Source: Uloborus plumipes | Taxonomy: Eukaryota; Arthropoda; Arachnida; Araneae; Uloboridae | Assembly (NCBI GenBank): GCA_038373865.1 | Contig: JAXGGA010005186.1 | Location: 1-64,000 of the forward strand | Direction: 5' to 3' | DNA length: 64,000 nt | Part shown: positions 23,603-35,639 of the stretch, in pieces | Position numbering within the stretch: the first letter of the stretch is position 1 | Layout: each line of letters begins with the position of its first letter | Made by a program: the position numbers and the translations under genes | The notes under the pieces: model-generated | What the model saw: the letters and a program-made list of their open reading frames with translations, nothing else | Database searches by the model: none | What the model was told of the DNA's origin: nothing

Positions 23603-24889
23603 TCATTTTGAGATGTTATCGACCTTACAGAAAGCAGGAGTAAAAAAATGGCCGACGTATAACTTAACAACCACCAACACGTTTCTAGCGGAAAGGGGGT
23701 TGGTAGGGACAAAAAAAGTCCCTGCAAAACCCTTCTTGAAATCCGGAAATCGCCACCCTCTTTTGATTGACGTTATCTCTCTCCGTAGGGCGTGACCCAC
23801 CCATCAAAGTAGCTCGCGTTATTAGTTTTAGGCGAGATACAGTGCACACCATTTAAAAGGATAATTAAAAAAGTAACAATGAGCAGTAAAGCCTGTTTTA
23901 ATTTATTTGTTTAATCTAACGGATGAATTAATTTTGCGTTACATAACTGTGAAATACGATAAATAAAAAGGGTAAGACATTTAAAATGTAGCATCCCGAA
24001 GATTTTTACATAAAATATTACCATTGAAGAATTTTCCCCTTCAAACTTTTCATATTGAATGGAAAAGTAATACAGCAGCACACATTTACGAAAATTCATA
24101 AAATTTCGAGCATTATGATTAATATTTAAATTGAGGCATGGCTTTTGAACCAAAACTGCGCAAGTATAAAATGCCAGCATTAGAAGGTATTATTCTTATA
24201 AGCTTCTTATATTAGAATATGAAGAGGGAAAAAATCACATTAAATCTGTTAACAGTGTCACAATAATAACTCATTTATAAAGTATATCAGTCACAACTAC
24301 TAACCATTTGCTACTAAATGTGTATTGGACATTAACATCGAGGAAATTAAAGACTTCGTTAAAGGGCGAGCATCGCATAGCTCCAGCACTATGTAACAAT
24401 TGATCATACTTTATTAAGACGGCATTGACATTGGTTTCATAAAGCATTAGTTAACCATGTTATGCATTCATCTCAACGTTGAAAACCAAAAGAAAATCTT
24501 CAGAATGATTTTTTCTTGAATGTTGAAAGTTTTTAAATGTGGAGCTGTCCACCACTTTTATACACTATGGCCTTCAATTATTCCCTGCTCTGGGACAGTG
24601 TGATTACAGATAGTGATTTTCAAACCGAAAATAGCATGTCCATGACAGTCATTTACTCTGGAATCTTTTCGCTTTAATCACATCGGATCAAAATCAAAAT
24701 TTATATCCATATTAGAGCAATGTCCACCTGACTCACATATTCAAATTAACGGTTCAAACTAAATTTCGCAACTTCATTTCCAAGTGTTCCCGATTTTAGA
24801 TCCTTCTGTTGTGACATTTAATACCAACAAATTAAGCGTGTTTTTCTTCTCAGCTTTTTGCTGCATCACATTCTTTTAGTTTTAAGTTC
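23603..24889. other. Non-coding sequence upstream of the FLYWCH frame
   Basis: 23603-23830 is of balanced composition and contains two small opposed open frames without recognisable domains. It could be a 5' region of the FLYWCH locus. The rest is AT-rich with nothing recognised. Confidence 0.4.
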
Positions 24890-25215
24890 AGTCCAAGAAG
24901 ATCATGGAGGCTGACTTGCTGCTACCAGAGAGCGAGAGTGCCTCAATTACGCTGTAGGAATTCCGCCCTCTGCCATAAAGAACCGATTGGGCTGTTGCTT
25001 TATGACCTGTCGGTCTAAAAGTGGGCCATAAAACGTTCGACGACGAACTTTCCCCTATCTCCTTTGTTGCTACAAGGATATGCTTTTCTATCTGCAGGTT
25101 TTTATGGCCGAGAAGGTCATTCTGCCACGCTTTTGTTCTTGCCTGTTTGCTGAATGTTTACGACTTTGTGGTGTGCGGTTTGGCTGCTGTGGTACAACGG
25201 GTATGGTGAATTGGT
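24890..25215. promoter_or_regulatory. Candidate enhancer with CCATAAA-type motif cluster
   Basis: A balanced island in AT-rich flanks contains four posterior-Hox/Cdx-like sites within about 140 bp: GCCATAAAG (24972), CTTTATGACC (24998), GGCCATAAAA (25024) and TTTTTATGGCC (25099). A runt-like GTGCGGTTTGG is at about 25174. No long coding frame is present. This is read as regulatory DNA from motif density only. Confidence 0.4.
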
Positions 25216-26290
25216 AATGGAGATCGGACCTGCTTGCGCTACTAAATTGGTACAAAGGTAGAAAACTATTAAACTGACGCTACAGGCCTGCGTCCTTTTG
25301 AAACAGGTCGTTGATTAAACTGTTGCTTCTGAAAAATTTTACTATATCTGTTTTTATAACAGGTGCAGAAATCCTGGCGTAACGTGGTTCTTTAAGAGTC
25401 CCTTTTAAAGTTAAATTTTTCCTTTTGCTTTTTGGTTCACTTACTTTTCCAGAAATTACGTTAAGTGAAAAAGAAAAAAGTTAAACAAGTAAATTTAAAG
25501 GAGAAAATAGAAACACGTTGATTAACTACGATAGTAAAATATCAGTTTCAAACTAAGTTATATAAAACCAGTCTTTACATTTTTAAGCTTCACTTCAAAG
25601 TTAAAGACATGTTTTTGTTGTTTCTAAAAAGGGTTTCTAAAAATATTGCCTTATCACCGTTTGCAGGCCTAGTTTATGCCTGACGCCCAGTTTAATACCA
25701 GGTGGAGGCTTTTGGGCTCTCATAATGTGAATTTCGCTATGAATTAAATACAATCGAGAACAGCCAAATAAAATTGATGTTTGATGTTCAGAGGATTTTT
25801 TTTTTACATTCCGCATGATCATTAGGCATGGAAGTTGATGATTTTCTGCACCTGTGAAAATCCATTGTTTAAGGTACTTGAGAGTGAGAGGGAAAAAAAC
25901 TTACCTCTACGATAACCTGCCAGTTGAAAAAAGAGATTTTATAACGTGAAAAATGTGAAGAGTTATATTAACAATTAAGAGAGAGAGCGGTGGAAAATAC
26001 TCCATGAAGCTAGTACCATTTCACAAGAAGTGATTTCGACATTTTGGCTACATTTGACTCTGATTCAAGAGCATTTTTCAAAAATCTATAAATAAACATC
26101 GCTTTTTTTAAAAATTGTATCATGTGAAAAAGGATATTTTAAAAATTATTTTGCATGATTTTTATCAAAAAAAGTTCTGTAATTTGCAGTTTTTAAAAAT
26201 AGTAAAATGCACTCTATTACTGCAAATACTTCTACTACAAAAGAATAAAGTCTTCCATTGTTGCACGTTATACAAATCTTGTATCACATC
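25216..26290. other. AT-rich non-coding sequence
   Basis: No gene or element end was recognised. Confidence 0.5.
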
Positions 26291-27080
26291 AATAAAACTA
26301 TTATTTACATTAACAATTTGTTGAAATATGCATTTTTCTGGAAAAAGTATTGGATTCGTGAAAATTTTCGAATGCCGAATTTTAACGGATTTGCACGTTT
26401 TGAGGTGTGCTGAGTCCATTTCGACCATTTTTGGAAAATGTCTGTGTGTGTGTCTGTGTGTGTGTCTGTATGTGTGTGACCAGTTTTTGTGGCCGCGCTA
26501 GAACAAAAATACTGCATGAAATTGAACAAAAATTTTTGCACATATGTACCACGATGTGAACTGGTGCACCTGACATTTTTTAGCGGATTCCTCCAAGGGG
26601 GTGGAGCAATCGCGCGTATTCTGCGCGGGGTGATTGCTATATCTCAGGAAGTAAACAGCGGAATCAAACGAAAATTGGTCCATAGGTAGACCCTACTAAT
26701 TACAGGTGCTGATTTAGTTTGCGTGTCAATATCTTGAAGGGGGTGGAGCAATCGCGCGTGTTCTGTGCGGGGGTGATTGCTATATCTCAGAAAGTAACCA
26801 GCGGAATCAAACGAAAATTGGTCCATAGGTAGACCCTATTAAGTACAAGTGCTGATTAAATTTGTGTGTCAATATCTCAAAGGGGGGTGGAGCAATCAAT
26901 AGTGCTTATTTTGTTATTGCACCTACTGTATCTCGAGAAATATTGCTGCGATTTAAATGAAATTTGGAATAACACTAACCCAATATGGAAGCAAGCATCG
27001 ATTAAATTTTGGCGCCAATCGCCCCAGGGGGAGGGTGGGGTGATTTTTGCGCTTAGTCAACAATGCGAAAAATTAATTCA
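26291..27080. repeat. Interspersed repeat with internal 143-bp tandem units
   Basis: A (TG)n tract at 26441-26478 precedes three tandem units starting GGGGGTGGAGCAATC at about 26597, 26739 and 26884, so the period is about 142-144 bp. Units 1 and 2 are very alike, sharing GAATCAAACGAAAATTGGTC; unit 3 is diverged. The frames that run through are shadows of the repeat. This resembles abundant arthropod repeats of unknown class. No ends were found. Confidence 0.65.
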
Positions 27081-29273
27081 TTAAAAAATCGCTTTCACGC
27101 TATTTAATTATCAAAACAGCTGAAAACTTTCAATGATTTGAAATTTTTAACTGTTGCCAATTTCTTTTTACTAACAAATAAAATGTTAGCAATTAATCTA
27201 AACAAGGCTTTTGCAATGATTTCCGATTTCGCTCATTGATTCTGCATTTGCAGGGTTATTACGATAATTGGGAAGTTGGAGCTGTCTCCAATTATTCGGG
27301 CGAGTACGTATTTTATTTTGTAACCAGAATTCATAAGATAGATATAGAAGAAAGTTTCGTGACGGCCACGACAGCTAGTTATGTATTTAGTTTATAACAA
27401 AGTTTTAGAACGAATAGTACTTTTATTATTTTTTTTTGGAGATTAATTCAGTACTTGTGAAATCAAGGTTTGAGTTTTCTATGCCATATTTTTTTCCGAA
27501 TTAAAATATTTCAAGAAGGTAAAATCAAAAACAAAACATGGAACTAAAGTGTCCGGGCGAAATTAATTAAAAGAAATAAGATAAATAAAATAAAATAGAA
27601 TAATTTTCTCACTGATCTCTTAGGACAAACAAACATATTAACCGTCAGACACACATGACATTTCATGAGCATACTTTTATTATTTTTGTTTACTTTTTAT
27701 ACCCAATAATACTTCATTCATTTTGACAGCTTTGATAACATTTTACGAGAGATTCAAGAAACACTTTCACTTGTTGGTTATGTAATAAATATGAGCTTTT
27801 CAGTTTTAACATCTGCAAGTGCTCCAACCCCTCGAAAAGCTTGTCTCAGAACCGCAAAAGTTCTTCTAATGAAAATAATAATAATAATTACATGCATCAG
27901 TGAAAATGTTTTTAACAATGTTATGAATTTTGGAAAGCAAAATTAAGCCTAAGATTACACTCACTGTTTGGTCTACTTTATTGTAAGTTTAGTTGGAAAT
28001 TCATGCTTTGTATAATTTGTATGAGAGGTGTGAACGGGGAGGGCGGGGTGGGGACACAAGTTATGATACTTGAAATAATCTTCGTTATTCTTTCTCCCGT
28101 GCTTTCTTGTGGTAATTTCCTAGATTTATTTTTTATGACCATATTGATAAGGCTCTGTGTTGCACTTGAAAAAATTTCCATCAATAACCTTGTATTAACA
28201 GAAATTTACTCGATTACGCGAATTGTTTTTTAACCTAAGGCGCTATCGTTTCTTCCCTTATCCACATGAAATCGGAAAATGAAATGAATGTTGGGCGTAG
28301 TACATCTGCTACCCCCTCCCCCCTGTTTGTGTATCGTCTTCCGTTAACCGTAATGGTCGAAGTAGCTGGCAACTTATAAACACGCCCCCAAGCGCATCTC
28401 CGTTTTGGATCATTGAACACTCCTCAAAACTATTTCCGGTAGTGATTATAATTATATAGCTATTACACAATTCGCAAAAAAGGGAGGTTCAAGCCAATTG
28501 ATCACCACCACTGGAAACGGAGGGGAAAACAAAGAACCTTTGAAAATATGTGTGAGTGGCTTCAAACCAAATTTTTAGATAATCACTTCATAGCCTCCCG
28601 CACCAATTTACAGCATAAATGCTTCTCATTCAAGTAAAGCATGGCAGATTCAGATATAATAAGAAAAACATTGCTGAAAATGATGCCCTAGGGATGAATA
28701 GAAGAAAACATCTTAAACGGTATTCCTCAAATGAGTACGAAATTCAAAAAGACTATTTGAAGCAACGTAAAAATATACATGCCTCTGCTTTTTGTCAGAC
28801 GAATGAGGATTAACCAAAAAGCTAATAATTATTTTTGACAAATGTGCTAAGTACACACCCAATCGCGAACGTAATGTTCCATTAAATAAACTTAAAACAT
28901 TATTATAGCCTTTTATCCTACCGACGCTATCAAGGAGTTTTAAACGAATAAGGAATAAGACCCTTATCTGAATTTGTTTATTCTTATTTACCTGATATTA
29001 AATGCATTTTTGTTACCTTTTAATTGAAATAAACAAATTGAAATTGAAAATCAAGTGTACAGCAGACAGTTTAAATTTTATTCATTTGTTAACAGAATCT
29101 GAAAAAGAGTTAAAAATCAAAGCAAACGTTAAAAACACAAAACACTTGTTTCGGAATTACAAGAAGCCTGTTTTGCAGTTCAAAAGATATGAACTTGATA
29201 AAAGACACCCGACAAAAGAGAGTTCAAAACAATATTTCTTTAAGGAAGGTATTTGTATATCTATTATTATATA
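27081..29273. other. AT-rich sequence with one balanced patch
   Basis: A hairpin, TTGGAG-CTGT-CTCCAA, lies at about 27275. A balanced patch at 28240-28570 contains CTTATAAACACGCCCCCAAG, a forkhead-like core next to a GC box, and a 61-codon minus frame without recognisable domain. Nothing else was recognised. Confidence 0.4.
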
Positions 29274-31192
29274 CACAGTCTAGTCACATTAATGTGACCA
29301 CCTGTCAAAAGTCTGAAAAACCACCTTTCGCAGAGCAGACTGCTGCGAGAGGTGCAGGAAGAGATTTATTTAGGGGCCTGACGGTGTACACTGGTAGTTT
29401 GAGCCATGCCGACTCCAATGTTGTGGCCAGCTGGGCTAGATTACGCGGATGAGGATCCATGGAGCGAATAACCCGATCGAGATGGTCCTACATATTCTCG
29501 ATTCTGTTTGAATCAGGAGAGTTTGCTGGCCAGGGAAGAAGGGTAAACTCATTCTGTTGCTCTTCGAATCACACACGTACACTGGTAGTTGTATGGCACT
29601 TCGCATTGTCCTGCTGGTAGATGCCATCGTCCCGAGGAAAAACATTGCACATACAGGGCCGCCGAGAGGTTTACCTGGGCCCCGGGGCAAAGTACTGACA
29701 TGCGCCCCCCCCCCACCCCTTCCAAAAAAATCTTCAGTACTAAGACAACTTACGCTCGGTGCAGAGAAGAAAAATAACAGTATTTGTATTTGCTAATTTT
29801 TCTTCCAATTTTATATTTTTGTGTGTTTCATATTTTTATAATCTGCTCGTGTGCTGTACTTAAGTATGCTATGATATAAATGCGTATGAAATAAATCAGA
29901 AATACATAGCACAAATTTACAAATAATATTCCTACTTCAATTTACTAATAAATATTAATAATTCTATCACTACCTGACAAAATTAATAAATAATACATAT
30001 TTACATAAATTACACATGTATGTGTTTTAAAATCCTTTGAAAAAAATTGCATTTCTTGACTATTAAAAGCGTTATTCCTCACTTTGAAAGTTCATTAAAA
30101 CTTTCCATTGTACACGTACGCCTGGTAAGTACTACAGAAGATAGCCCCCTAAGGCATTGGGCTACAAGCACTCGTTGCGTTGCTGTGGACATGTAGATGC
30201 GAGATGTTTTTGCTTTGCCTACACAAAAATAAAGTTCAGTTAACCAAAAAAAAACTGCCTTTTTTTTAAAACTCATATCCCGGGCCCCCTCTTGGGCCGG
30301 GCCCCGGGGATTTTGCCCCTGCTGCCCCCCCCTCTCGGCGGCCCTGTGCACATATAGGGGTGGACATGGTCCGCAAAGACAGATGCGTACTTGTAGAAAT
30401 TCATCGTGCCTTCCACAATGATGAGTGAGCCTAGAGAATGTCAGGAAAATATTCCCCAGCCCATAATGCTCCCGTCTCCAGCTTCGATCGTTCCGGCAAT
30501 GGTTGATTGTGTTGGGTTTCAGAGGTTTCACGCCTTATGCACCAACGTGCATCTGCCCGATGGAGCATAAAACGTGATTCATCAGTAAATGCTACCTGTT
30601 GTCACTCAACAAACGTCCAGCTGCGGTACTGGCGTGCAAATTCCAGGTTTCGTCGTCGATGGACAGTAGTCAGCATAGCTGCATGAACCAGTCTTGTACT
30701 TCGGGAGACCAGACGCAGCAACGTCCACTAAATAGTAGTTTGGTAGATGATGTTGGTAGATCCTTGGTTCATCTGGGAGGTCAGTTGCTCAACGGTAGCC
30801 CGTCTATCAACCCGAACGCATCTCCGCAGCCGTCGTTCGCCTCTGTCATCTATGGCTCCTGGTGCACCACATTTTCCACGTCGCTAATTTTTGACAGTCC
30901 CATTTTGCCATGCACAGTACACTTTTACCACGATGGCAAGCAAACAGCTCAAAAACTCAGCCATTTTGGAAATGCTTCAACCCTTGGACCGAAAGCCAAT
31001 GCTTATGCCCTTCTGGACGTCGGATAAATCGCCCTGTTTTTGTATTACGCCAATGATAGAAATGGTTTCCAAAGCCCTCACACACCCTTCGTACACCCCC
31101 AACTGCATTGTGCTACCAAGTGCTTTTTTGATTGGTAATTTGATGTCGAAGTCGAAAGTACGTGGTGGTCACATTAATGTGACTGGACTGTG
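29274..31192 (-). mobile_element. Tc1-like transposon, degenerate, interrupted by a hAT element
   Basis: TA dinucleotides (29272-29273, 31193-31194) flank 29-bp inverted repeats with one mismatch, beginning CACAGTC and containing the palindrome GTCACATTAATGTGAC. Without the nested hAT and its duplicated 8 bp the element is about 1.22 kb, normal for Tc1. On the minus strand the helix-turn-helix region (GFRSKG.SISKMAEFLSC), DDRGERRLRRCVRVDRRATV, TDESRF (30570-30587), YQQDNAKCH (29593-29616) and SPDSNRIENM.DHLDR (about 29491-29515) are readable in order. They are separated by stops and frameshifts, so the transposase is dead. Its stop lies near the left inverted repeat. Confidence 0.92.
29654..30346. 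mobile_element. Non-autonomous hAT element nested in the Tc1 copy
   Basis: Perfect 16-bp inverted ends, CAGGGCCGCCGAGAGG and its inverse, are flanked by identical TGCACATA copies (29646-29653 and 30347-30354). Just inside are GC-rich segments with CCCCGGGGC words. The 693 bp contain no transposase. It splits the transposase of the surrounding Tc1 element just upstream of the second catalytic aspartate, so it is the younger insertion. Confidence 0.95.
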
Positions 31193-31335
31193 TATATTTC
31201 TAGATTAAGTATATAGATAGTCTTTATATCTATCTAGATTTCTTGTATATATTTCTAGGTATATATATTTCTAGATTAAGTATATAGATATCCTTTATAT
31301 ATATCTAGATTTCTTATATATATTTCTAGATTAAG
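31193..31335. repeat. AT-rich minisatellite
   Basis: Units of the form TATTTCTAGATTAAGTATAT, AGATA, CTTTATATCTAT, CTAGATTTCTT repeat about two and a half times directly next to the right end of the Tc1 element. Confidence 0.7.
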
Positions 31336-32417
31336 CTTCAAAGTACAAAAAACATTTTAAGTACGAGGACAAGAAAATTTTCATGCTTCAGATGTATGAA
31401 TGCGTAATGACTTGGGGGAAAGAAATGCTGATTGAATAATTTGATTAGTTAACATGATTAAACTGTTAACACCTCGAAGACAAAAGGTCCTACGCAGAGT
31501 TGTATGGTGAAATACTACTGGAGTTAAATTGCACTCTACCTCTTACAACATTTATTGCAGTGGATGCACTAAAAAAAAAAAAAATCCTTCCTTTTTGCTG
31601 AAAATTTCTTTTTGCAATATACTTAAACCAATGATTTTGTTCAGGATTTGCAGCACAAAAGCCAAGTACTCTTTGTCATAATTTTTTCAGCAATTTAAAT
31701 TCAATACTGACAACTGACCAATAAGGTGCCCGTTTTTTTTATAATTTGACCACTCTCTATTTATAAAAAAGAGAAAATTATTCTAGAGAACTTTAATGTT
31801 TGAATTAAGTTTAAATTTGAAAGTTAGAAAAAAATGTATTTTAATCAATTTTGCATGTGATAGAACTTGTATTGTTAATGTCGGTAGATAAAGAGTGAAT
31901 TTTTTCTCCACAGTCGGATAAAAAGAATATTTCACCCGAAATTTTGCAGTTTAAAAACCTACTGAAAATTCATTTCTGAATAAATAAATGTGCTTGAGGT
32001 TCAAAACATCTGCTACACTATAGAGTTCGTGATGATGTTAAACTAATTACGATGAGTTCATTCATTGTTGAGGTACATTAGAAGCAAAGCAACATAGGTG
32101 CAAAATTCACTTTTTCAGAAATTGAGATTAAAGTTTTGGAAAAAGGGAGTTTCATCTCAAAGCACTTCAAAAAAATCCTTGTAACTGGATAAATATTTAG
32201 AATATCAACAAGATCTCAGTATCGTTTGAAAGCCAAAGCAATTTGAAGCAAAAATTCAATTCTCAATACTTTGGTCAATTCTCGCGATTTTTAGCATATG
32301 CGGACTGTGTGCATACTTTTTAAGCTCCAAAGAATCAAAACAATAAGTAAAAGTATGCTTATATTAGATGCCATATGCTTCTGACGGCAAGTCTGTTAGT
32401 TTGTCTTTTCTTATTAT
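31336..32417. other. AT-rich non-coding sequence
   Basis: No gene or element was recognised. Confidence 0.5.
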
Positions 32418-33664
32418 TACCGTAAAATGGGGTGAATCGGAACACTTTTCAGCTTTGATTGTAAAAAAAGTAGTTAAAAGATTTTTTTTAATTTGATTTT
32501 TTTGGGTAAAAACTTCGGTCTTGCTTTGCTTTTGATATTCCAAGAAAAGCAAAACATTTTTAACAGTTATAATTTATATATGTAGGAATTTAGGGGTGTT
32601 CCGAATCACCCCGCTGATAGGGGTCAATCGAAACACATGCTAAAGTTTTTATTTTTTTCAATTTAACCTGTAATAGGTCTCACAAACATGAGTAAGATTG
32701 ATGGGGGAGAATAAGAACAGATAGTTACTGTCAAATAAAAGTTTATTTTCTATGCCAGTAAACGTTCATGATTTGTCAAAATTCAAAATAATTTTGAACT
32801 TATGAAAAATTAAAATTAATTTTAAGAAATGCTTTTGAATTGAAATACAAAGATTTAACATAAATTAAAATCTCTCATGTCGTCCACAGATATGTACTTG
32901 TCCTTAAAACTAGCAGTTGTAGCTTAAGTTTTTTCATAACATATTCTGGGATGAATGCTGCCTTTTTTTTAGTTTCTTGAAATCTCTGGGTTTTGGGGAT
33001 TGTCCTGTAAGATTTTTCCACTTATTTATCACTGTCAGTGTGTTGGACTTGTGCTACATAAAGTCTGTATGGCTTTCCTCCTTGTATTTTATGTAAAAAG
33101 AAGTCTCCAGGAGCAAACATCTTTTTAAATCTCCAACTTTCTGTCATTCTAAGATTTAGTTGCTCACTAGAAGGGATAAACTATAATAAATCCTTATCCT
33201 TGTCTTGACTAGAAGAATTGGGGTTAGAATCTTGATTTTTTATCCAGTTTCCTTTAAATAAGTTTGAATTGGAACAACAGAACAAAGTGTTCCAATTCAC
33301 CGCCGCAAATCCTTATCCTATGGCATAATGAAGATTTTTTTTATTTTTATGCCACAATTAAAATATGTTGTCTTTTCTAATGTGGTACTCTGTTGCTCAG
33401 ATATATGCATAATTAAAAAATACTCTTCTTAGATTTGAAATATAAAGGGGTTTGTAGTTACATACGCAGTTTTGCACACCATGAAAACTTGATATTTTTT
33501 AGCGGCCTTGCACAGAAGCCAATAGTGTTGCTAGAATGACAAAAATATTGTTTTCCTATTATACTACTTTTTAAAAAAAAATTAACTGCCAAAAACGGTA
33601 TATTTATGAAGAGTTTTTTTGTATGATCAGGAAGTTTTGTTCCTATACACCCCATCTTACGGTA
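32418..33664. mobile_element. TIR element with internal copies of its end motif
   Basis: The left end TACCGTAAAATGGGGTGAAT (32418) matches the inverse of the right end (TACCGTAAGATGGGGTGTAT, ending 33664), each including a TA that may be the target duplication. The motif GGGGTGAATCGGAACA recurs inside as GTGTTCCGAATCACCCC and GGGGTCAATCGAAACA (32593-32640), and as a GAATTGGAACA/TGTTCCAATTC inverted pair (33268-33300). No transposase frame is open over 1247 bp. It is probably a non-autonomous Tc1/mariner-type element. Confidence 0.72.
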
Positions 33665-35639
33665 TGGAAAAAAATTATTATACTCTACAAAACTTTTTTT
33701 TTTTTATTATCTTGCCCGACACTTCAGTTCCACGTTTTCTTTTTGATTTAAGTACCTCTTTTTTAACTTTAAGTAGTTGGGAAAAATAACATTAGGTTGT
33801 CAGGAAAAATACAATCATTCATAACTTGCTGTCAAGTAAAATCTCAACTTAGAAACCAAAACTGTAATTCCTTAACTGCACTGGCAGCGGTTTGGCGCTA
33901 GGGCTTGGCAAAGGCTGACCACGTGCCCGGGGTCAAAATGCCTCGCCCAGAAGATGTTTTTCTTCTACATACCCGACAACAGCACTTATCGGGTCTCTGT
34001 GAGCCACCCAAACGAGGTATATTTAACCATAATGAAAAGGTTGGTTGCAAAAACGGGCGGAGCTCGTATTTTCTGTGCAGTTTAGTTTAAGTGACATAAA
34101 CACAACTTCACCCTCCCCTATTTGCCGTTTTCCGAAAAGTTTTCTCTAAAAAACGACCGGCTTCAAGAGTTCCAGAGACTAGAATTAAGTGAACTCCATT
34201 ACACAACTGAACTGTGTCCATTATCTATTTACCAATGTTTCTCTGCAGTGTTTTGTCCTTGAAGGTGAAAAAGCAGTTATTATAGGAACCGCATTCATAT
34301 GTTATATTGCTGTCAAATGAACGAGTCTTTAAAAAAGAAAAACAAAAGAAGGGGAGGGGATTGCTTTAACTCAAAACATTTTTCTTTCTCAGGTTAGAGT
34401 TTCTTCAGTACTTTTCTCTGAAGAAAAATAGCAAGTAATTTTTAGCGAGCAATTTTAATTTATCAATTAATCTAAACATTATCCTTAATCTACACATACT
34501 GTAAGACAAGATTGCAGTTATCTTGTGCACTAAAAACTTAACAACTTTTGTTGGCTATTACTTTAGGTTTCACTTTGGTTAAAAACTACTTTAATGAACA
34601 CTGTACTTGTGATGCAGCCTGTAAGAACATTAATTGCTATTATTATTCCTGATTTTTTTTCCTTTATGCAACCTAAACATTATAATTTGAGTATGAACTT
34701 CATAGGAGTACTGACTGTAGTAGAGCTAAATTCAGGACATCGCTATTTAATGGGCATTATATTGCTTGGTCTTTCAGCAAATAAACATAGTAAAAATCTC
34801 AACGAAAGGAAAATAAACTTGTAAAAATGAACATAAATGTGAGTTTTGCATTACCATTACGTTAAAAAAAGTTGATCTTTCCTCTTATAGGACATTAAAA
34901 TTCTTAAAAGTTTTTGTAGTTAATGTTAAGTTTTTTTTTTTTTTTTTGAGATGTTGGTGACTGTTGTTTCTTTGTATTTTATCTTTTTTTGGGGGGAAAT
35001 ATATGACTGTTAAAACAGGGCTGGTTAATGTTTTTTATTTAAATGTAGTTTGACTCTCCTACTTCTGTTTGTGCCTATCTATCCCCTCCTTGTTGTAAGA
35101 TCAGCTTCCAAAACCTTAAAAAATCCTGAATTGACATCAATGCTAGGATTTCTGGAGGTTATTTTTTAAGTAACCGCCTCAGGCAAGAAATATTTAGCAA
35201 ATAAGTACCAGAAAAGGTACTATTTCCTCTCCTTAGTAGCTTCTAATACTTCGAAAAGAAAGACATGAATGAGAGAAACGAGAAGTGCAAAAATTCCTTG
35301 ACTGAACTTCTCCTAAGAGAAACCACCGTGTTTCGATTAATGTTAATACCATCAGAAGATCCGAAATGGTTTTCGCAAACAGGTTCTGGTTTAAACGAAC
35401 CCGCGGGTGAAGAAGTCTCACTGGGGAGATTACTTATTCCCATCTCTAAGAGAAGAGCAAGAAGCCGAGAAATCATCTTCAAACAAAATTTCCTGTAATC
35501 ATTATTTCTTCCCCACCCTTATCTCATTTCACTTCCTTCCTTTTCCGACTTGGCGGGACGACACACGGACGTCACTAAAACACTTCTTGTGAAGAAAACG
35601 GACTAAAACATCTCATTTCCTCGGTACTCAAGAGAGAGA
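33665..35639. other. Non-coding sequence with two balanced patches
   Basis: 33880-34110 is balanced and contains CCACGTGCCCGGGG (an E box). 35240-35560 is also balanced, with several short overlapping open frames on both strands and no recognisable domain. Both may be conserved non-coding DNA. The rest is AT-rich. Confidence 0.4.

Noticed and set aside
26305..26826. Six overlapping frames of 60-87 codons
   Set aside because: They are repeated translations of the 143-bp tandem unit and the TG tract.
27275..27380. Helitron 3' end (hairpin then CTAGT)
   Set aside because: The hairpin is about 85 bp from CTAGT, too far, and no TC-type 5' end was seen.
30079..30531. 150-codon minus frame
   Set aside because: It crosses the junction between the nested hAT and the Tc1 relic and is a chance fusion of both.
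30599..31208. Plus frames of 142 and 105 codons
   Set aside because: They are antisense shadows of the degenerate Tc1 transposase on the minus strand.
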